Shown one piece after another: positions 24,806 to 34,400 of a DNA stretch of 64,000 nt. The DNA comes from Bacillus cereus ATCC 14579. GTDB lineage: Bacteria > Bacillota > Bacilli > Bacillales > Bacillaceae_G. Within the stretch, counting starts at the first letter, position 1. Every line of letters begins with the position of its first letter. The notes under the pieces were generated by a model that searched no databases, was not told the origin of the DNA, and saw only the letters and a list, made by a program, of their open reading frames with translations. The translations under genes were made by a program, and so were the position numbers. The stretch is taken from the NCBI RefSeq assembly GCF_000007825.1, contig NC_004722.1:4318501-4382500 (forward strand), read 5' to 3'.

Positions 24806-27145
24806 TTACCCTAACTGTTCTACTTCTTTATGATTACGAATCGTTTCAAACCATGTATATAGTTGCTGATATGTGCTATAAACCAATTCTTTTTCTAATT
24901 GTAAGTGGTTCATTTTCTCACGATATGTGTTCGATTCAATTAAATCACGCTTTTGTTTTTTGTCTGCCATAAAAATGACGCCATCTTTTATTGTAACAAA
25001 TTCTAACTCAAAAAACACCTGTGTCATGAAATTTACTGTATCTTTTGACCAACCTTTATGACGACATAGTTGTTCTCCATATTGTCTTAAAGAAAATGGT
25101 GTTTTTTGGCTTAAGAAAGAATAGTACCATTTAAAGTGTTCTCTCGTCGGAACTGTACTAAATAAGTGGTTATTCTCTTGATAAAATAGCGTATAAATTC
25201 GCGCTGGGAATCCTACCTTAAATAGCTCACGTAATTCATCTGTTCCTTTTGGTAAATCAAGTAACACGATATATTGATCATCTAAATGCGTTACTTCTGA
25301 AGCATGCATGAGCTTTTCTTTATAGCTCTCTAAAGAAAATTTATTCAATACCTCTTCAGAAAAATACACCATTGTTATTTTTTCTTTCGGAAGTTCTGCT
25401 AAATTTGCTTCTGCATTACGCATACTACGCCAATCAAATAATTGCCACGCCTCTACAGCAATATCTTGTACCATTAGTTGTGGCTTCTTAAAGTTATTCC
25501 ATTCATTAATAGACGCTTCTCCTATTACAGATACTTTTGCAACTGGAGAGATTTCTTTCGCATATGCACCAAAGCCAAATCCAATTGTATCCAGTGTTGC
25601 TTGTCCATCACGAAGAGCCATTTTTAAATGAGAGCCATCTGATCCGATTGCGCGAATGCTTTCTAACTCTGCATCTTTTACTGCAATACGTGGTTTCGGA
25701 TTTCCAACACCAAACGGGGCTAGTTTTTGCATATCTTCAATTGCCGCTAGCGTTACATCCTCTACTTTACAAAAAACATCAACTGCTGTAATTGGAATAA
25801 AATCTTCTTCTGTTAAAATTGCATCTGCTTGTTCATTTAAGCGGCGACGTAATTCATCTACATCATTCATATGTAGCGTCATTCCCGCTGCCATCGGATG
25901 CCCTCCGAAGTGTGGTAATAACTCTCTACAATCTGATAAATTTGCAAACAAATCAAATCCTGCAATACTACGTGCTGAGCCTTTTGCTGTTTCTTTTATA
26001 GGATCAATGCTTAATACAATCGTCGGACGATAAAAACGTTCAACTAATTTCGAAGCAACAATTCCAATTACCCCTGGGTTCCAGCCTTCTTTCGCAAGTA
26101 CTAATACTTTATTTTCTTCTGGTGGGAAGTTATTTTCCACTTCAGCGATAGCCTCTTCTGTAATTTGCTTTACAATATCTTTTCGCAGTTTGTTCAGCTC
26201 ATCAATTTCTTCAGCTAGCTCTTTCGCTTCCTCTGGATCATCTGATAATAAAAGGTGTACAGCCGGCGCAGCATCTTCTAAACGCCCAACCGCATTAATA
26301 CGAGGTGCAATTGAGAAACCAATACTCTCTTCGGTAATTTCACTTTGCGAAACGTTAGCAACTTTAAACAATGCCTTCAAACCAATATTTCTCGTCATAC
26401 GCATATGTTTTAAACCGCGTTTCACTAGCAACCTATTTTCACCATGAAGTGATACTAAATCGGCTACTGTACCAATTACTGCGATCTCTAATAAATGTTC
26501 TGGTACACGGCCTAATAGTGCATGCGCAACTTTAAACGCAACACCTACACCAGCTAAATAGTGAAACGGATATACACCGCCATCTAATTTCGGATGTATA
26601 ATCGCAAGTGCTTCTGGCAATTCTGGCGGTGGCTCATGGTGATCTGTAATAATTAGATCTATTCCAAGCTCTTTCGCTACATTCGCTTCATGTACCGCTG
26701 CAATACCAGTATCGACAGTAATAATTAGCGAGACCCCTGCGCTATGCGCCCAACGAAATGCTTCTTCGTTCGGTCCATACCCTTCTGTAAAACGATTTGG
26801 AATGTAAAATTCTACTTCTGCACCTAATTCTTGAAGAGCAAGATATAAAACTGTCGTACTACTTACTCCGTCCGCATCGTAATCACCAAATATTAATATT
26901 TGCTCTCCATTTTGAATCGCCTTATTTACACGTTCTCCCGTTCTATCCATTCCTTCTAATAAAAATGGATCATGAAATTCTTGATTTTCTGTATTTAAAA
27001 AATCTAAAATCTTATCTTCTGTATCGAGTCCTCTACCGAGGAATAACGAAACGACAAGTGGCGATAACTGTAATTTACTTGCTAATTCACTCACTCGCTC
27101 GTCATTATATTCTTTTTCTTTCCAACGCGTCTTCGGTTGTAACAC
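24806..27145 (-). CDS. recJ: Single-stranded-DNA-specific exonuclease RecJ
   Basis: A 779-aa 5'-3' exonuclease of the DHH phosphoesterase family used in recombination and mismatch repair. Catalytic motifs include DYDADGVSS (about residue 75), ITVDTG, and ITDHHEPPP (the DHH motif), with DHHA1 (HFGGHPMAAG) and OB-fold regions after. A Firmicute-type C-terminal extension brings it to about 780 residues. The frame opens further upstream, but AAGGGGTGA precedes a GTG at 27145, where the protein MLQPKTRWKEKE begins. Confidence 0.95.
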   Translation of the reverse strand: MLQPKTRWKEKEYNDERVSELASKLQLSPLVVSLFLGRGLDTEDKILDFLNTENQEFHDPFLLEGMDRTGERVNKAIQNGEQILIFGDYDADGVSSTTVLYLALQELGAEVEFYIPNRFTEGYGPNEEAFRWAHSAGVSLIITVDTGIAAVHEANVAKELGIDLIITDHHEPPPELPEALAIIHPKLDGGVYPFHYLAGVGVAFKVAHALLGRVPEHLLEIAVIGTVADLVSLHGENRLLVKRGLKHMRMTRNIGLKALFKVANVSQSEITEESIGFSIAPRINAVGRLEDAAPAVHLLLSDDPEEAKELAEEIDELNKLRKDIVKQITEEAIAEVENNFPPEENKVLVLAKEGWNPGVIGIVASKLVERFYRPTIVLSIDPIKETAKGSARSIAGFDLFANLSDCRELLPHFGGHPMAAGMTLHMNDVDELRRRLNEQADAILTEEDFIPITAVDVFCKVEDVTLAAIEDMQKLAPFGVGNPKPRIAVKDAELESIRAIGSDGSHLKMALRDGQATLDTIGFGFGAYAKEISPVAKVSVIGEASINEWNNFKKPQLMVQDIAVEAWQLFDWRSMRNAEANLAELPKEKITMVYFSEEVLNKFSLESYKEKLMHASEVTHLDDQYIVLLDLPKGTDELRELFKVGFPARIYTLFYQENNHLFSTVPTREHFKWYYSFLSQKTPFSLRQYGEQLCRHKGWSKDTVNFMTQVFFELEFVTIKDGVIFMADKKQKRDLIESNTYREKMNHLQLEKELVYSTYQQLYTWFETIRNHKEVEQLG

Positions 27146-27246
27146 GAAATCACCCCTTAACCTGTTCATTATACAAGACAGATTAAGGGGTGACAATATA
27201 ATGCAAACTACGATGCAATATCTATATACTAAAATGTTAATGATGT

Positions 27247-28140
27247 TTAATTTGGAGAATACGGATTTATATGTACGAATACATTTTGTACATTATCTTG
27301 TTTCATAAGTATTTCTTTCACATGTTTTCCAATACGGTGTCCTTCTTCTACAGTAATGTATGGATCTACGGACACTTTAATATCGACAATAACATAATGA
27401 CCATGCTCCCGTGCATATAAAGAACCAATTTTTTTCACACCATCTACTTGAAGAACTGCTTCTCTAAGCGGAATAACATCCTCCTCATGAAGAACATGGT
27501 CAAGCGTTGCATGAATTGCTTCCGCTCCAATGCTCCATGCCATTTTTACAACAAGAAGTGAAACAACTAATCCCGCAATTGGATCAGCGTATACAAGCCA
27601 GTCTATACCAAGCTTACCACCTATTATAGCTGCACAAATACCGATTAAAGCTGCAATTGAAGAAAATACATCCGAACGGTGCTCATATGCATTTGCAATA
27701 ATTGCATCACTGTTTACTCTTTTCCCTAATCGGAATTTATATTGAAACATTCCTTCTTTCACGACGATTGAAAGAACAACAGCAAATATCGTAATTCCTT
27801 TCGGCGGTTCTAGTTCTTGCGAAAAAGCTTTTATAGACGAAATCGCGATTTCAAGTCCCACAATAAATAATAATACCGCAACAATAATCGCTGAAATCGA
27901 TTCCGCTTTACCATGACCATACGGATGATCCTCATCAGGTGGCTGCTTTGCCGCTCGCAATCCAAAAAGTACAGCTAGCGAACCTATTACATCTGATGCA
28001 GAATGCACGGCATCCGCTAATAGCGCTTTACTGTTCCCAATATAACCAATTACCGCCTTTACAATCGCTAATATAATATTACCAACGATCCCGACAATAG
28101 CACCAAACTCGGCCTGTTTAAAACGTTCATCTTTTTCCAT
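27247..28140 (-). CDS. Cation diffusion facilitator family transporter
   Basis: A 297-aa metal/proton antiporter of the CDF family. Six hydrophobic segments precede a cytoplasmic C-terminal domain. The metal site motif LLADAVHSASDVIGS (HxxxD type) in segment 2 and EHRSDVFSS in segment 5 are visible. The C-terminal domain carries HYVIVDIKVSVDP. The D/D arrangement is shared by manganese- and iron-exporting members such as MneS/MneP, so Mn2+ is a reasonable guess, but specificity cannot be settled. It lies between secDF and recJ. Confidence 0.9.
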   Translation of the reverse strand: MEKDERFKQAEFGAIVGIVGNIILAIVKAVIGYIGNSKALLADAVHSASDVIGSLAVLFGLRAAKQPPDEDHPYGHGKAESISAIIVAVLLFIVGLEIAISSIKAFSQELEPPKGITIFAVVLSIVVKEGMFQYKFRLGKRVNSDAIIANAYEHRSDVFSSIAALIGICAAIIGGKLGIDWLVYADPIAGLVVSLLVVKMAWSIGAEAIHATLDHVLHEEDVIPLREAVLQVDGVKKIGSLYAREHGHYVIVDIKVSVDPYITVEEGHRIGKHVKEILMKQDNVQNVFVHINPYSPN

Positions 28141-28260
28141 AATTAAAATCCCTTCTTTTCTTAACCTATCTTTTTATTTTAACAAAAACAGCGATAACAC
28201 CACCACTTTCTTCCATCTTCTTTCTGTTAAAAAGTTGCTATCTTATTGTATCCACAAACG

Positions 28261-28296
28261 AAAAAAGAGATGCCTCATAAAGAGACATCATCTTTT
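28261..28296 (-). terminator. Terminator after secDF
   Basis: Minus-strand GATGTCTC/GAGGCATC stem followed by TCTTTTTT, starting at the secDF stop codon. Confidence 0.85.
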
Positions 28297-30561
28297 CTAT
28301 ACTTGCGGTTCAGATTCTACTTTCTCAACCTTCTTCTTGTTTCTTCCCTTTTTCAAACGACGGTTTTCAAGCATTAACCAAATTTGAGAGGCAACGAAAA
28401 CAGAAGAGTACGTACCTACAATTAATCCAACAAGTAGCGCAAACGAGAAGTTACGTAGTGACTCACTACCGAAGATAAGCAGTGCAATTACTGGGAATAA
28501 CACTGTTAATACGGTGTTAATCGAGCGACCAAGCGTTTGGCGAATACTTGCATTTACGATTTCTTCTAGATCTTTTATATCGCGCACTCGTTTTTTCTGT
28601 TTGTATAATTCACGGTTTCTATCAAATGTAACAATCGAGTCATTAATAGAATAACCGATGATTGTTAGTACTGCAGCAATAAACGTTAAGTCTACCTCTA
28701 GTTGGAAGATACTAAACATAACTATCATAGTGAATGCGTCATGTAATAATGCAAGTACTGCAGATAACGCATACGTAAATCGGAAACGAATACTTACGTA
28801 TAAAATGATAACCGCAGAAGCAATCAGTACTGCGATAGATGCATATCGTGCAATTTCTTTACCGATTGTCGGTGAAACTGTACTTACGTTTGGATCTGTA
28901 CCATATTTATCGTGGAAGAATGTTTTTGTTTTCGCAATTTCATCTTTTGATAAAACACCTAATGTACGAACTGCGAAACCTTTATTGTCATCTCCAGTCG
29001 GTACAATATTTTCTTCCTTCACATCAATGTTCAATTCTTTAAAATCTTTATGAACATCAGACACAGTAACGGCTTGTTTTGATTGCAAGTCGATACGTGT
29101 ACCACTCGCAAAGTCAATACCAAGATTCAATTTGAAAATTGGTAAGATAATTGCACCCGCAATTACAACTACAATCGAGAAGATAAGGAATTTATGACCG
29201 ATATTTACGAAATTAATACGATCAAATCTTGTTGGCGGATGTACTACACCTTTTGTTAATGGAATAATATCCTTTTGTTTCACACCAAAATATCCTGGTT
29301 TTTTATCAAAGTAACGGCTCTTTACAAGTAGACCTAGTAAGAAACGAGTACCGAATACGTTCGTAATAAAACCAACTAAAATACTTACGATTAAACTTGT
29401 TGCAAATCCTTTTACAGAGCTATTACCATAAACGAATAACACACCAGCTGCTGCAAGAGTCGTAACGTTTGCATCTAGAATTGTTGCTAATGATCGATGG
29501 TTACCAGCACGGAATGCCGACATCATTGACTTACCAATTTTCAGCTCTTCTTTCAGTCTCTCGTACGTAATAATATTTGCATCAACTGCGATACCTACCC
29601 CGAGCACTAACGCTGCAATACCTGGCAACGTAAGAACTGCATGCATCCAGTTAAAGACAAGTAATGTAACGAAAATGTATAACCCTAACATAATAACCGC
29701 TACAAGTCCTGGTAAACGGTAGAATACAAGCATAAATAAGAAAATAAGAGCGATACCAATCGCACTAGCGAAAATCGTTTGCTCTAACGCTTGTTGACCA
29801 AATTTCGCTCCAACAGATGTTGAATACATTTCTTTTAAATCAACAGGAAGTGCACCTGCATTTAATAAAGATGAAAGTTGTTTCGCACTTTCAACTGTGA
29901 AGTTTCCACCTACGATAGATACTTCAGCTTGGTTAAATACTTGGTTTACTGTTGCTGCTGATAAGAATTTCGGATTCGGTTTTGCAGATTCTGCTTTATA
30001 CGAATCTTTTCCTTCTTCAAAGTCAAGCCAAATTACCATTAAATTCGTTGGTGGTGGCATTTTAGAAATTTTTTCAGTTACTTCACGGAATTTTTCAGCA
30101 CTTTTTAGTGTAAGACCTACGCTCGCACGGCCTTGCTCATCAAATGTTTGCTTCGCTCCGCCGCCTTTTAAATCCGTTCCATCCATAAGAAGGTTATCAT
30201 CCACATCACGGAATGTTAATTTCGCTTGTGTTGATAACATTTCACGTGCTTTTTGCTGATCTTGTACACCAGCAAGCTGTACACGAATTCGATCTTGCCC
30301 TTCGATTTGAATGTTCGGCTCACTTACACCGAGAACATTGACACGATTTTCAAGAGCACCTACTGTACTTACAAGTACATCTCGATCGATTTTATCACCT
30401 TTTTTGGCTGGTTTTACTTCATACAGAATTTCAAAACCACCGCGAAGGTCTAGTCCTAGACTAATTCCTTTTGCTATGTCTTTTCCTGCCGCACCAATTA
30501 CTCCACCGATTAATAAGACGATGAGGAAAAAGGCGGCAATTCTCGTACCACGCTTTGCCAT
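28297..30561 (-). CDS. secDF: Fused protein translocase subunit SecDF
   Basis: A 754-aa membrane protein combining SecD and SecF, which uses the proton gradient to help pull preproteins through SecYEG. About twelve transmembrane segments occur in two sets of six, each preceded by one large extracytoplasmic domain. The SecD half holds GLDLRGGFEILYEV and LGVGIAVDANIITYERLKEE; the SecF half holds GIDFASGTRIDL and IIGYSINDSIVTFDRNRE. The ATG at 30561 follows AGAGGG; the frame extends 17 codons further upstream without support. Confidence 0.97.
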   Translation of the reverse strand: MAKRGTRIAAFFLIVLLIGGVIGAAGKDIAKGISLGLDLRGGFEILYEVKPAKKGDKIDRDVLVSTVGALENRVNVLGVSEPNIQIEGQDRIRVQLAGVQDQQKAREMLSTQAKLTFRDVDDNLLMDGTDLKGGGAKQTFDEQGRASVGLTLKSAEKFREVTEKISKMPPPTNLMVIWLDFEEGKDSYKAESAKPNPKFLSAATVNQVFNQAEVSIVGGNFTVESAKQLSSLLNAGALPVDLKEMYSTSVGAKFGQQALEQTIFASAIGIALIFLFMLVFYRLPGLVAVIMLGLYIFVTLLVFNWMHAVLTLPGIAALVLGVGIAVDANIITYERLKEELKIGKSMMSAFRAGNHRSLATILDANVTTLAAAGVLFVYGNSSVKGFATSLIVSILVGFITNVFGTRFLLGLLVKSRYFDKKPGYFGVKQKDIIPLTKGVVHPPTRFDRINFVNIGHKFLIFSIVVVIAGAIILPIFKLNLGIDFASGTRIDLQSKQAVTVSDVHKDFKELNIDVKEENIVPTGDDNKGFAVRTLGVLSKDEIAKTKTFFHDKYGTDPNVSTVSPTIGKEIARYASIAVLIASAVIILYVSIRFRFTYALSAVLALLHDAFTMIVMFSIFQLEVDLTFIAAVLTIIGYSINDSIVTFDRNRELYKQKKRVRDIKDLEEIVNASIRQTLGRSINTVLTVLFPVIALLIFGSESLRNFSFALLVGLIVGTYSSVFVASQIWLMLENRRLKKGRNKKKVEKVESEPQV

Positions 30562-30830
30562 ATGTACCCTCTTTCTGCTACTAACACTTTCAATAAATCT
30601 CTTACGATTCACTGCTATACGTGTGCATACGCCTAGTTAGTAGACTTCCTTTCTATAATTTTTGCTAGTTCATCACTAGCTCTATAGGTAAGCTTTTACA
30701 CTACCTACACTTCCATCATTTATTTTCCTCTTCACTACCTCCTTTATATATAATCTTAGACATAATTATTTCCTCTTTATCAATACATATCATTATACTG
30801 CAAAAGGAAGAACAAACCAATTGCAGTCGG

Positions 30831-31115
30831 TTATTTATTTTCGTACTCATCAAATGACCAAAGTGGCGCTTGGTAAGCTTCAACAGTTAAATATGTCATA
30901 TATTCATTAGCTGTTACTGTTAATACGTCATTAACTAATTCATACAATCTAACATCGCTGTCTATCTTCTTCCACTTTTTCACTTTAAGAAACTTCCAAA
31001 TGTCATCATCTGTCACTCGGTCGTAACCGAACATTTGAAACTCTTCTACTTTACTTTCTAAAACGACTTGTAACTGTCCGCGGTATGATTCTACCAAAGC
31101 CTCTCTATCTAACAT
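30831..31115 (-). CDS. comN: Post-transcriptional regulator ComN
   Basis: A 94-aa protein matching ComN (YrzD), which in B. subtilis controls accumulation of comE mRNA and hence late competence. It starts MLDREALVESYRGQLQVVL and is mixed alpha with a WKFLKVKKWKK basic patch at about residues 40-50. AAGGAGATG precedes the ATG. It is placed upstream of secDF and divergent from spoVB, as in B. subtilis. The 269 bases between it and secDF hold no gene. Confidence 0.85.
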   Translation of the reverse strand: MLDREALVESYRGQLQVVLESKVEEFQMFGYDRVTDDDIWKFLKVKKWKKIDSDVRLYELVNDVLTVTANEYMTYLTVEAYQAPLWSFDEYENK

Positions 31116-31227
31116 CTATAAACATCTCCTTCTTATTTCAGCACGAAAAAGTCGCTTTAATCCCGCTCTAATGGACAGCAATAACTACTTTCAAGAGCAC
31201 TATCATACTTCACTCTCTTAAATGCTT

Positions 31228-31257
31228 GTCATTCTTGTCTCGTACGTGCATATAAAT
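31228..31257 (+). promoter_or_regulatory. Possible sigma-E promoter for spoVB
   Basis: GTCATTCT, 13 bases, then CATATAAAT resembles the mother-cell sigma-E pattern (about KMATATT and CATACAMT). It lies 45 bases before the spoVB start, and spoVB is a known sigma-E gene elsewhere. Tentative. Confidence 0.45.
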
Positions 31258-31301
31258 TATTGTAAATCATTCCATTGATTTTGAGAAGGTAGGAGAAGAA
31301 C

Positions 31302-32861
31302 ATGACGAGACAAAGCTTTTTAAAAGGCGCATTTATTTTAATGATAGCCGGCTTTATTACAAAAATACTCGGCTTTATCAACCGCATAGTAATGGCACGT
31401 ATTTTAGGAGAAGAAGGCGTTGGTCTTTATATGATGGCCGTTCCTACATTCATTTTAGCAATTACATTGACACAAATTGGTCTTCCTGTCGCAATCGCAA
31501 AATTTGTAGCAGAAGCGGAAGCTGTGAACGATAAACAAAGAGTTAAAAAAATATTAACCGTATCACTAGCTGTTACATCCGTTATTAGTATCATTTTAAC
31601 AATCGGAATTATGTTCCTCACACCTATTTTAGCAAAAACATTATTAACCGACGAAAGAACCTACTATCCATTAATGGCCATTTTGCCCGTTGTTCCTGTT
31701 ATTGCTGTTTCTTCTGTTTTGCGTGGTTACTTTCAGGGGAAACAAAACATGAAACCTAGCGCTTATGCGCAAGTTCTAGAACAAGTCGTCCGCATTACCA
31801 TTATCGCTATATGCATTCAATTATTTTTACCTTACGGCATAGAATATGCTGCAGCCGGCGCTATGTTATCAGCTGTTCTCGGTGAAGTTGCATCCTTATT
31901 ATTTTTACTCACGTTATTTCAGCGAGAAAAACATTTATCAATACGCTCTGGATTTTTCACTACTGTAAAGGAAAGCAAAGGGACATTTTATTCTCTGATG
32001 GATATTGCCCTTCCAACTACAGGAAGTCGTTTAATCGGCTCCGTTTCATATTTTTTTGAACCTATTGTCGTTATGCAAAGCTTAGCAATCGCTGGTGTCG
32101 CTGCTTCTGTTGCAACCCAGCAATACGGTATATTAAACGGTTATGCATTCCCGCTCCTATCACTACCCGCCTTTATTACATACGCTCTCTCTACAGCGCT
32201 CGTTCCTTCTATTAGTGAAGCAATGGCAAAAAGACAACATAAATTAGTAGAGCACCGTTTACAACAAGCACTTCGAATTTCATTAATTACCGGCGGATGG
32301 TCTGTCGTTATATTATACGTATTCGCTTCTCCTGTTTTAACTCTTATGTATGGATCAGACAGCGCAACAGCATTCATTCAACTTCTTGCGCCTTGTTTTT
32401 TATTTCATTATTTCCAAAGTCCACTTACCTCTGTTTTGCAAGCTTTAAACTTAGCAAGAGCCGCAATGATGAATACATTTATTGGTGCCATCGTGAAATT
32501 AATCGTTATTTTTGTACTAGCATCAAGGCCAGAGTTTCAAATGATGGGGGTTGCACTTGCTATTGCTGCAAATATTGTAACAGTAACATTTCTTCACTAC
32601 GCTACTGTTTTAAAAAAGATTACATTTACCATTTACGCAAAAGACTATATTTTCGGCGGACTTGCCATCGGTATCGCAGGCGCCTTCGGTTTTTATCTTC
32701 ATAAATATATTATTTTCTCTCATTCCCTTGGCATACAAACATTATGGGAAATCACTTTAACAACAATTGTTTATATCGTACTTCTCTTCACTTTCAAACT
32801 CATTCGAAAAGAAGAGTTAAGTCGTCTCCCTATCATTCGTAAGCTTTCATTTTTGAAATAA
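31302..32861 (+). CDS. spoVB: Stage V sporulation protein B (lipid II flippase-like)
   Basis: A 519-aa MATE/MVF-superfamily membrane protein with about 14 transmembrane segments, needed in the mother cell for spore cortex peptidoglycan synthesis, probably by flipping lipid-linked precursor. The N-terminus (SFLKGAFILMIAGFITKILG) and MARILGEEGVGLYMMAVP are typical. RBS GGTAGGAGAA precedes the ATG. It is divergent from comN. Related paralogues such as YtgP and MurJ-like flippases exist, but the neighbourhood (comN, secDF) fits spoVB. Confidence 0.93.
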   Translation: MTRQSFLKGAFILMIAGFITKILGFINRIVMARILGEEGVGLYMMAVPTFILAITLTQIGLPVAIAKFVAEAEAVNDKQRVKKILTVSLAVTSVISIILTIGIMFLTPILAKTLLTDERTYYPLMAILPVVPVIAVSSVLRGYFQGKQNMKPSAYAQVLEQVVRITIIAICIQLFLPYGIEYAAAGAMLSAVLGEVASLLFLLTLFQREKHLSIRSGFFTTVKESKGTFYSLMDIALPTTGSRLIGSVSYFFEPIVVMQSLAIAGVAASVATQQYGILNGYAFPLLSLPAFITYALSTALVPSISEAMAKRQHKLVEHRLQQALRISLITGGWSVVILYVFASPVLTLMYGSDSATAFIQLLAPCFLFHYFQSPLTSVLQALNLARAAMMNTFIGAIVKLIVIFVLASRPEFQMMGVALAIAANIVTVTFLHYATVLKKITFTIYAKDYIFGGLAIGIAGAFGFYLHKYIIFSHSLGIQTLWEITLTTIVYIVLLFTFKLIRKEELSRLPIIRKLSFLK

Positions 32862-32865
32862 GGTG

Positions 32866-32902
32866 AAACTTTAATCAGTGGGGTAATCTCCACTGATTAT
32901 TA
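32866..32902 (+). terminator. Terminator of spoVB within a shared 3' motif
   Basis: AATCAGTGG/CCACTGATT forms a 9-bp stem with a short interior, followed by ATTAGTT. It is preceded by GTGAAACTTTAATCAG, which also occurs right after the MOSC gene stop at 49898. Confidence 0.7.
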
Positions 32903-32941
32903 GTTATACTAATCATCCTTACTCTTCCAAAGGATAAGTCT

Positions 32942-33589
32942 CTAATTTTCTTTTACATCAACAAAAAATTGTCCATTTTGAAAACTACAGTATAAAATTT
33001 GTGTTATATCGTTATAACCTAAGTTTTTTAATTTCTCAATAAGCCATTCATCTGTATGCTCAATCATTTGTAAATGACTAGATTGAATTTCTCCATCAAT
33101 AATAAGAGGAAGCGTAAACTGCAATGTATCTTGTTTATTTTTTTGTTTTTGAAAGACAGATAACTTCCCAGACGGTTCCAAAATAGCATATTCTACATCC
33201 CGAATATCTCCAACTCCTTGTTCCCTTAATTGCATCATTAAATCATCAATATTATATCGGTGGTTTCTCATCTTTTTTTCATCAATCTTTCCCGCATTAA
33301 TAATAATTGCTGGTTCACCTTCTATTAAATGCCGAAATCGTTGAAACTTTAATGAAATGACTGACAAAATGATTTGTATGCACATAAGAAAAGTCATCGG
33401 AACTAATTGATGCAAAAGTGATTTATCGGTATTTTCAATTGCTACTACAGCCATTTCTCCAAGCATAATAAATACGACTAAATCTAATACACTTAGCTCT
33501 CCTATCTCACGTTTACCCATAAGACGAAAAATAATTAAGATGATGATATACAAAAGCATTGTCCGTCCAATTACCGATATCCATTCCAT
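32942..33589 (-). CDS. DUF421 family membrane protein
   Basis: A 215-aa protein with three N-terminal hydrophobic segments (about residues 5-25, 33-53, 60-82) and a cytoplasmic C-terminal domain of the DUF421/YetF type. The family signature RLMGKREIGELSVLDLVVFIML is at about residues 22-43, and RGAP-like strands follow as EPAIIINAGKID. GGAGATGTAG precedes the ATG. B. subtilis relatives are linked to spores, but no reaction is known. It is convergent with spoVB. Confidence 0.87.
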   Translation of the reverse strand: MEWISVIGRTMLLYIIILIIFRLMGKREIGELSVLDLVVFIMLGEMAVVAIENTDKSLLHQLVPMTFLMCIQIILSVISLKFQRFRHLIEGEPAIIINAGKIDEKKMRNHRYNIDDLMMQLREQGVGDIRDVEYAILEPSGKLSVFQKQKNKQDTLQFTLPLIIDGEIQSSHLQMIEHTDEWLIEKLKNLGYNDITQILYCSFQNGQFFVDVKEN

Positions 33590-33692
33590 TTCTACATCTC
33601 CTTTTTTACGTATAGACTCCCCTATAAAAAAGAAACTAGTCTAACTTGAGCAAAAGGAAAATATGCTTGTATTAAAAAGGGGGAATGCATAA

Positions 33693-34076
33693 ATGGATGG
33701 AACGAAAAAATTATCAACTGCAATTGGCTTCGGTATTGTTACGCTACTAATTCTCGCATCTATTACTAGTATGATTATGGCTCTTTTATTAAAGTTTACG
33801 AATATAAATGAAGGGACATTAACCGTTACTATTTTTATACTCGCTCTTTTATCTATGCTTATGTCTGGATTTACTGCCGGCAAAAAGGCTCAAGGAAAAG
33901 GTTGGCTAGTAGGTTTCACAACAGGGCTCACGTTCACTATACTCGTCTTTCTAGTTAACTATTTAGGCTTTTCTCAAACCTTATCGAACTCACAATTACT
34001 ATATCAATTAGCATTAATGGGGGCGAGTACACTCGGTGGTATTTTCGGTGTAAATATGTCAAAGCAAAGTAACTAA
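33693..34076 (+). CDS. yrzE: TIGR04086 family membrane protein (YrzE-like)
   Basis: A 127-aa protein with four hydrophobic segments (about residues 10-33, 43-62, 72-90, 100-120), with basic residues in GKKAQGKGW between segments 2 and 3. It resembles the TIGR04086/YrzE family found next to yajC in Bacillus. GGGGG lies 7 bases before ATG. Function unknown. Confidence 0.78.
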   Translation: MDGTKKLSTAIGFGIVTLLILASITSMIMALLLKFTNINEGTLTVTIFILALLSMLMSGFTAGKKAQGKGWLVGFTTGLTFTILVFLVNYLGFSQTLSNSQLLYQLALMGASTLGGIFGVNMSKQSN

Positions 34077-34108
34077 AAAAGGCCCTGCACATTTCATGCA
34101 GGGCCTTC
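34075..34108 (-). terminator. Terminator after yajC
   Basis: AAGGCCCTGCA/TGCAGGGCCTT with the T-run on the minus strand; it also abuts the yrzE stop on the other strand. Confidence 0.88.
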
Positions 34109-34112
34109 CACA

Positions 34113-34373
34113 TTAGTTTTTCACAACTTCACGAATCGCATTGCGATCGAAAGTTAAGTGTGAACCACCAGATTTAATAACGATTTTTGTCTCATCTACT
34201 GATTCGATTGTACCGTGTAAACCACCGATTGTTACGATAGCATCACCTTTTGCTAACTCACTTTGCATTTGAGCAACTGCTTTTTGACGTTTTTGTTGCG
34301 GGCGAATTAATAAGAAATAGAAAATCGCAAACATCGCAACGATCATAACGATATTCATCATACCTGCATTCAT
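34113..34373 (-). CDS. yajC: Preprotein translocase subunit YajC
   Basis: An 86-aa protein associated with SecDF. One N-terminal membrane segment (about residues 4-22, IVMIVAMFAIFYFLLIRPQQK) and a soluble tail with GGLHGTIESVDE. AGGAGGAAC precedes the ATG. It is the last gene of queA-tgt-yajC, a conserved order. Confidence 0.95.
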   Translation of the reverse strand: MNAGMMNIVMIVAMFAIFYFLLIRPQQKRQKAVAQMQSELAKGDAIVTIGGLHGTIESVDETKIVIKSGGSHLTFDRNAIREVVKN

Positions 34374-34400
34374 CTTTTGTTCCTCCTTTTAAATTATGTA

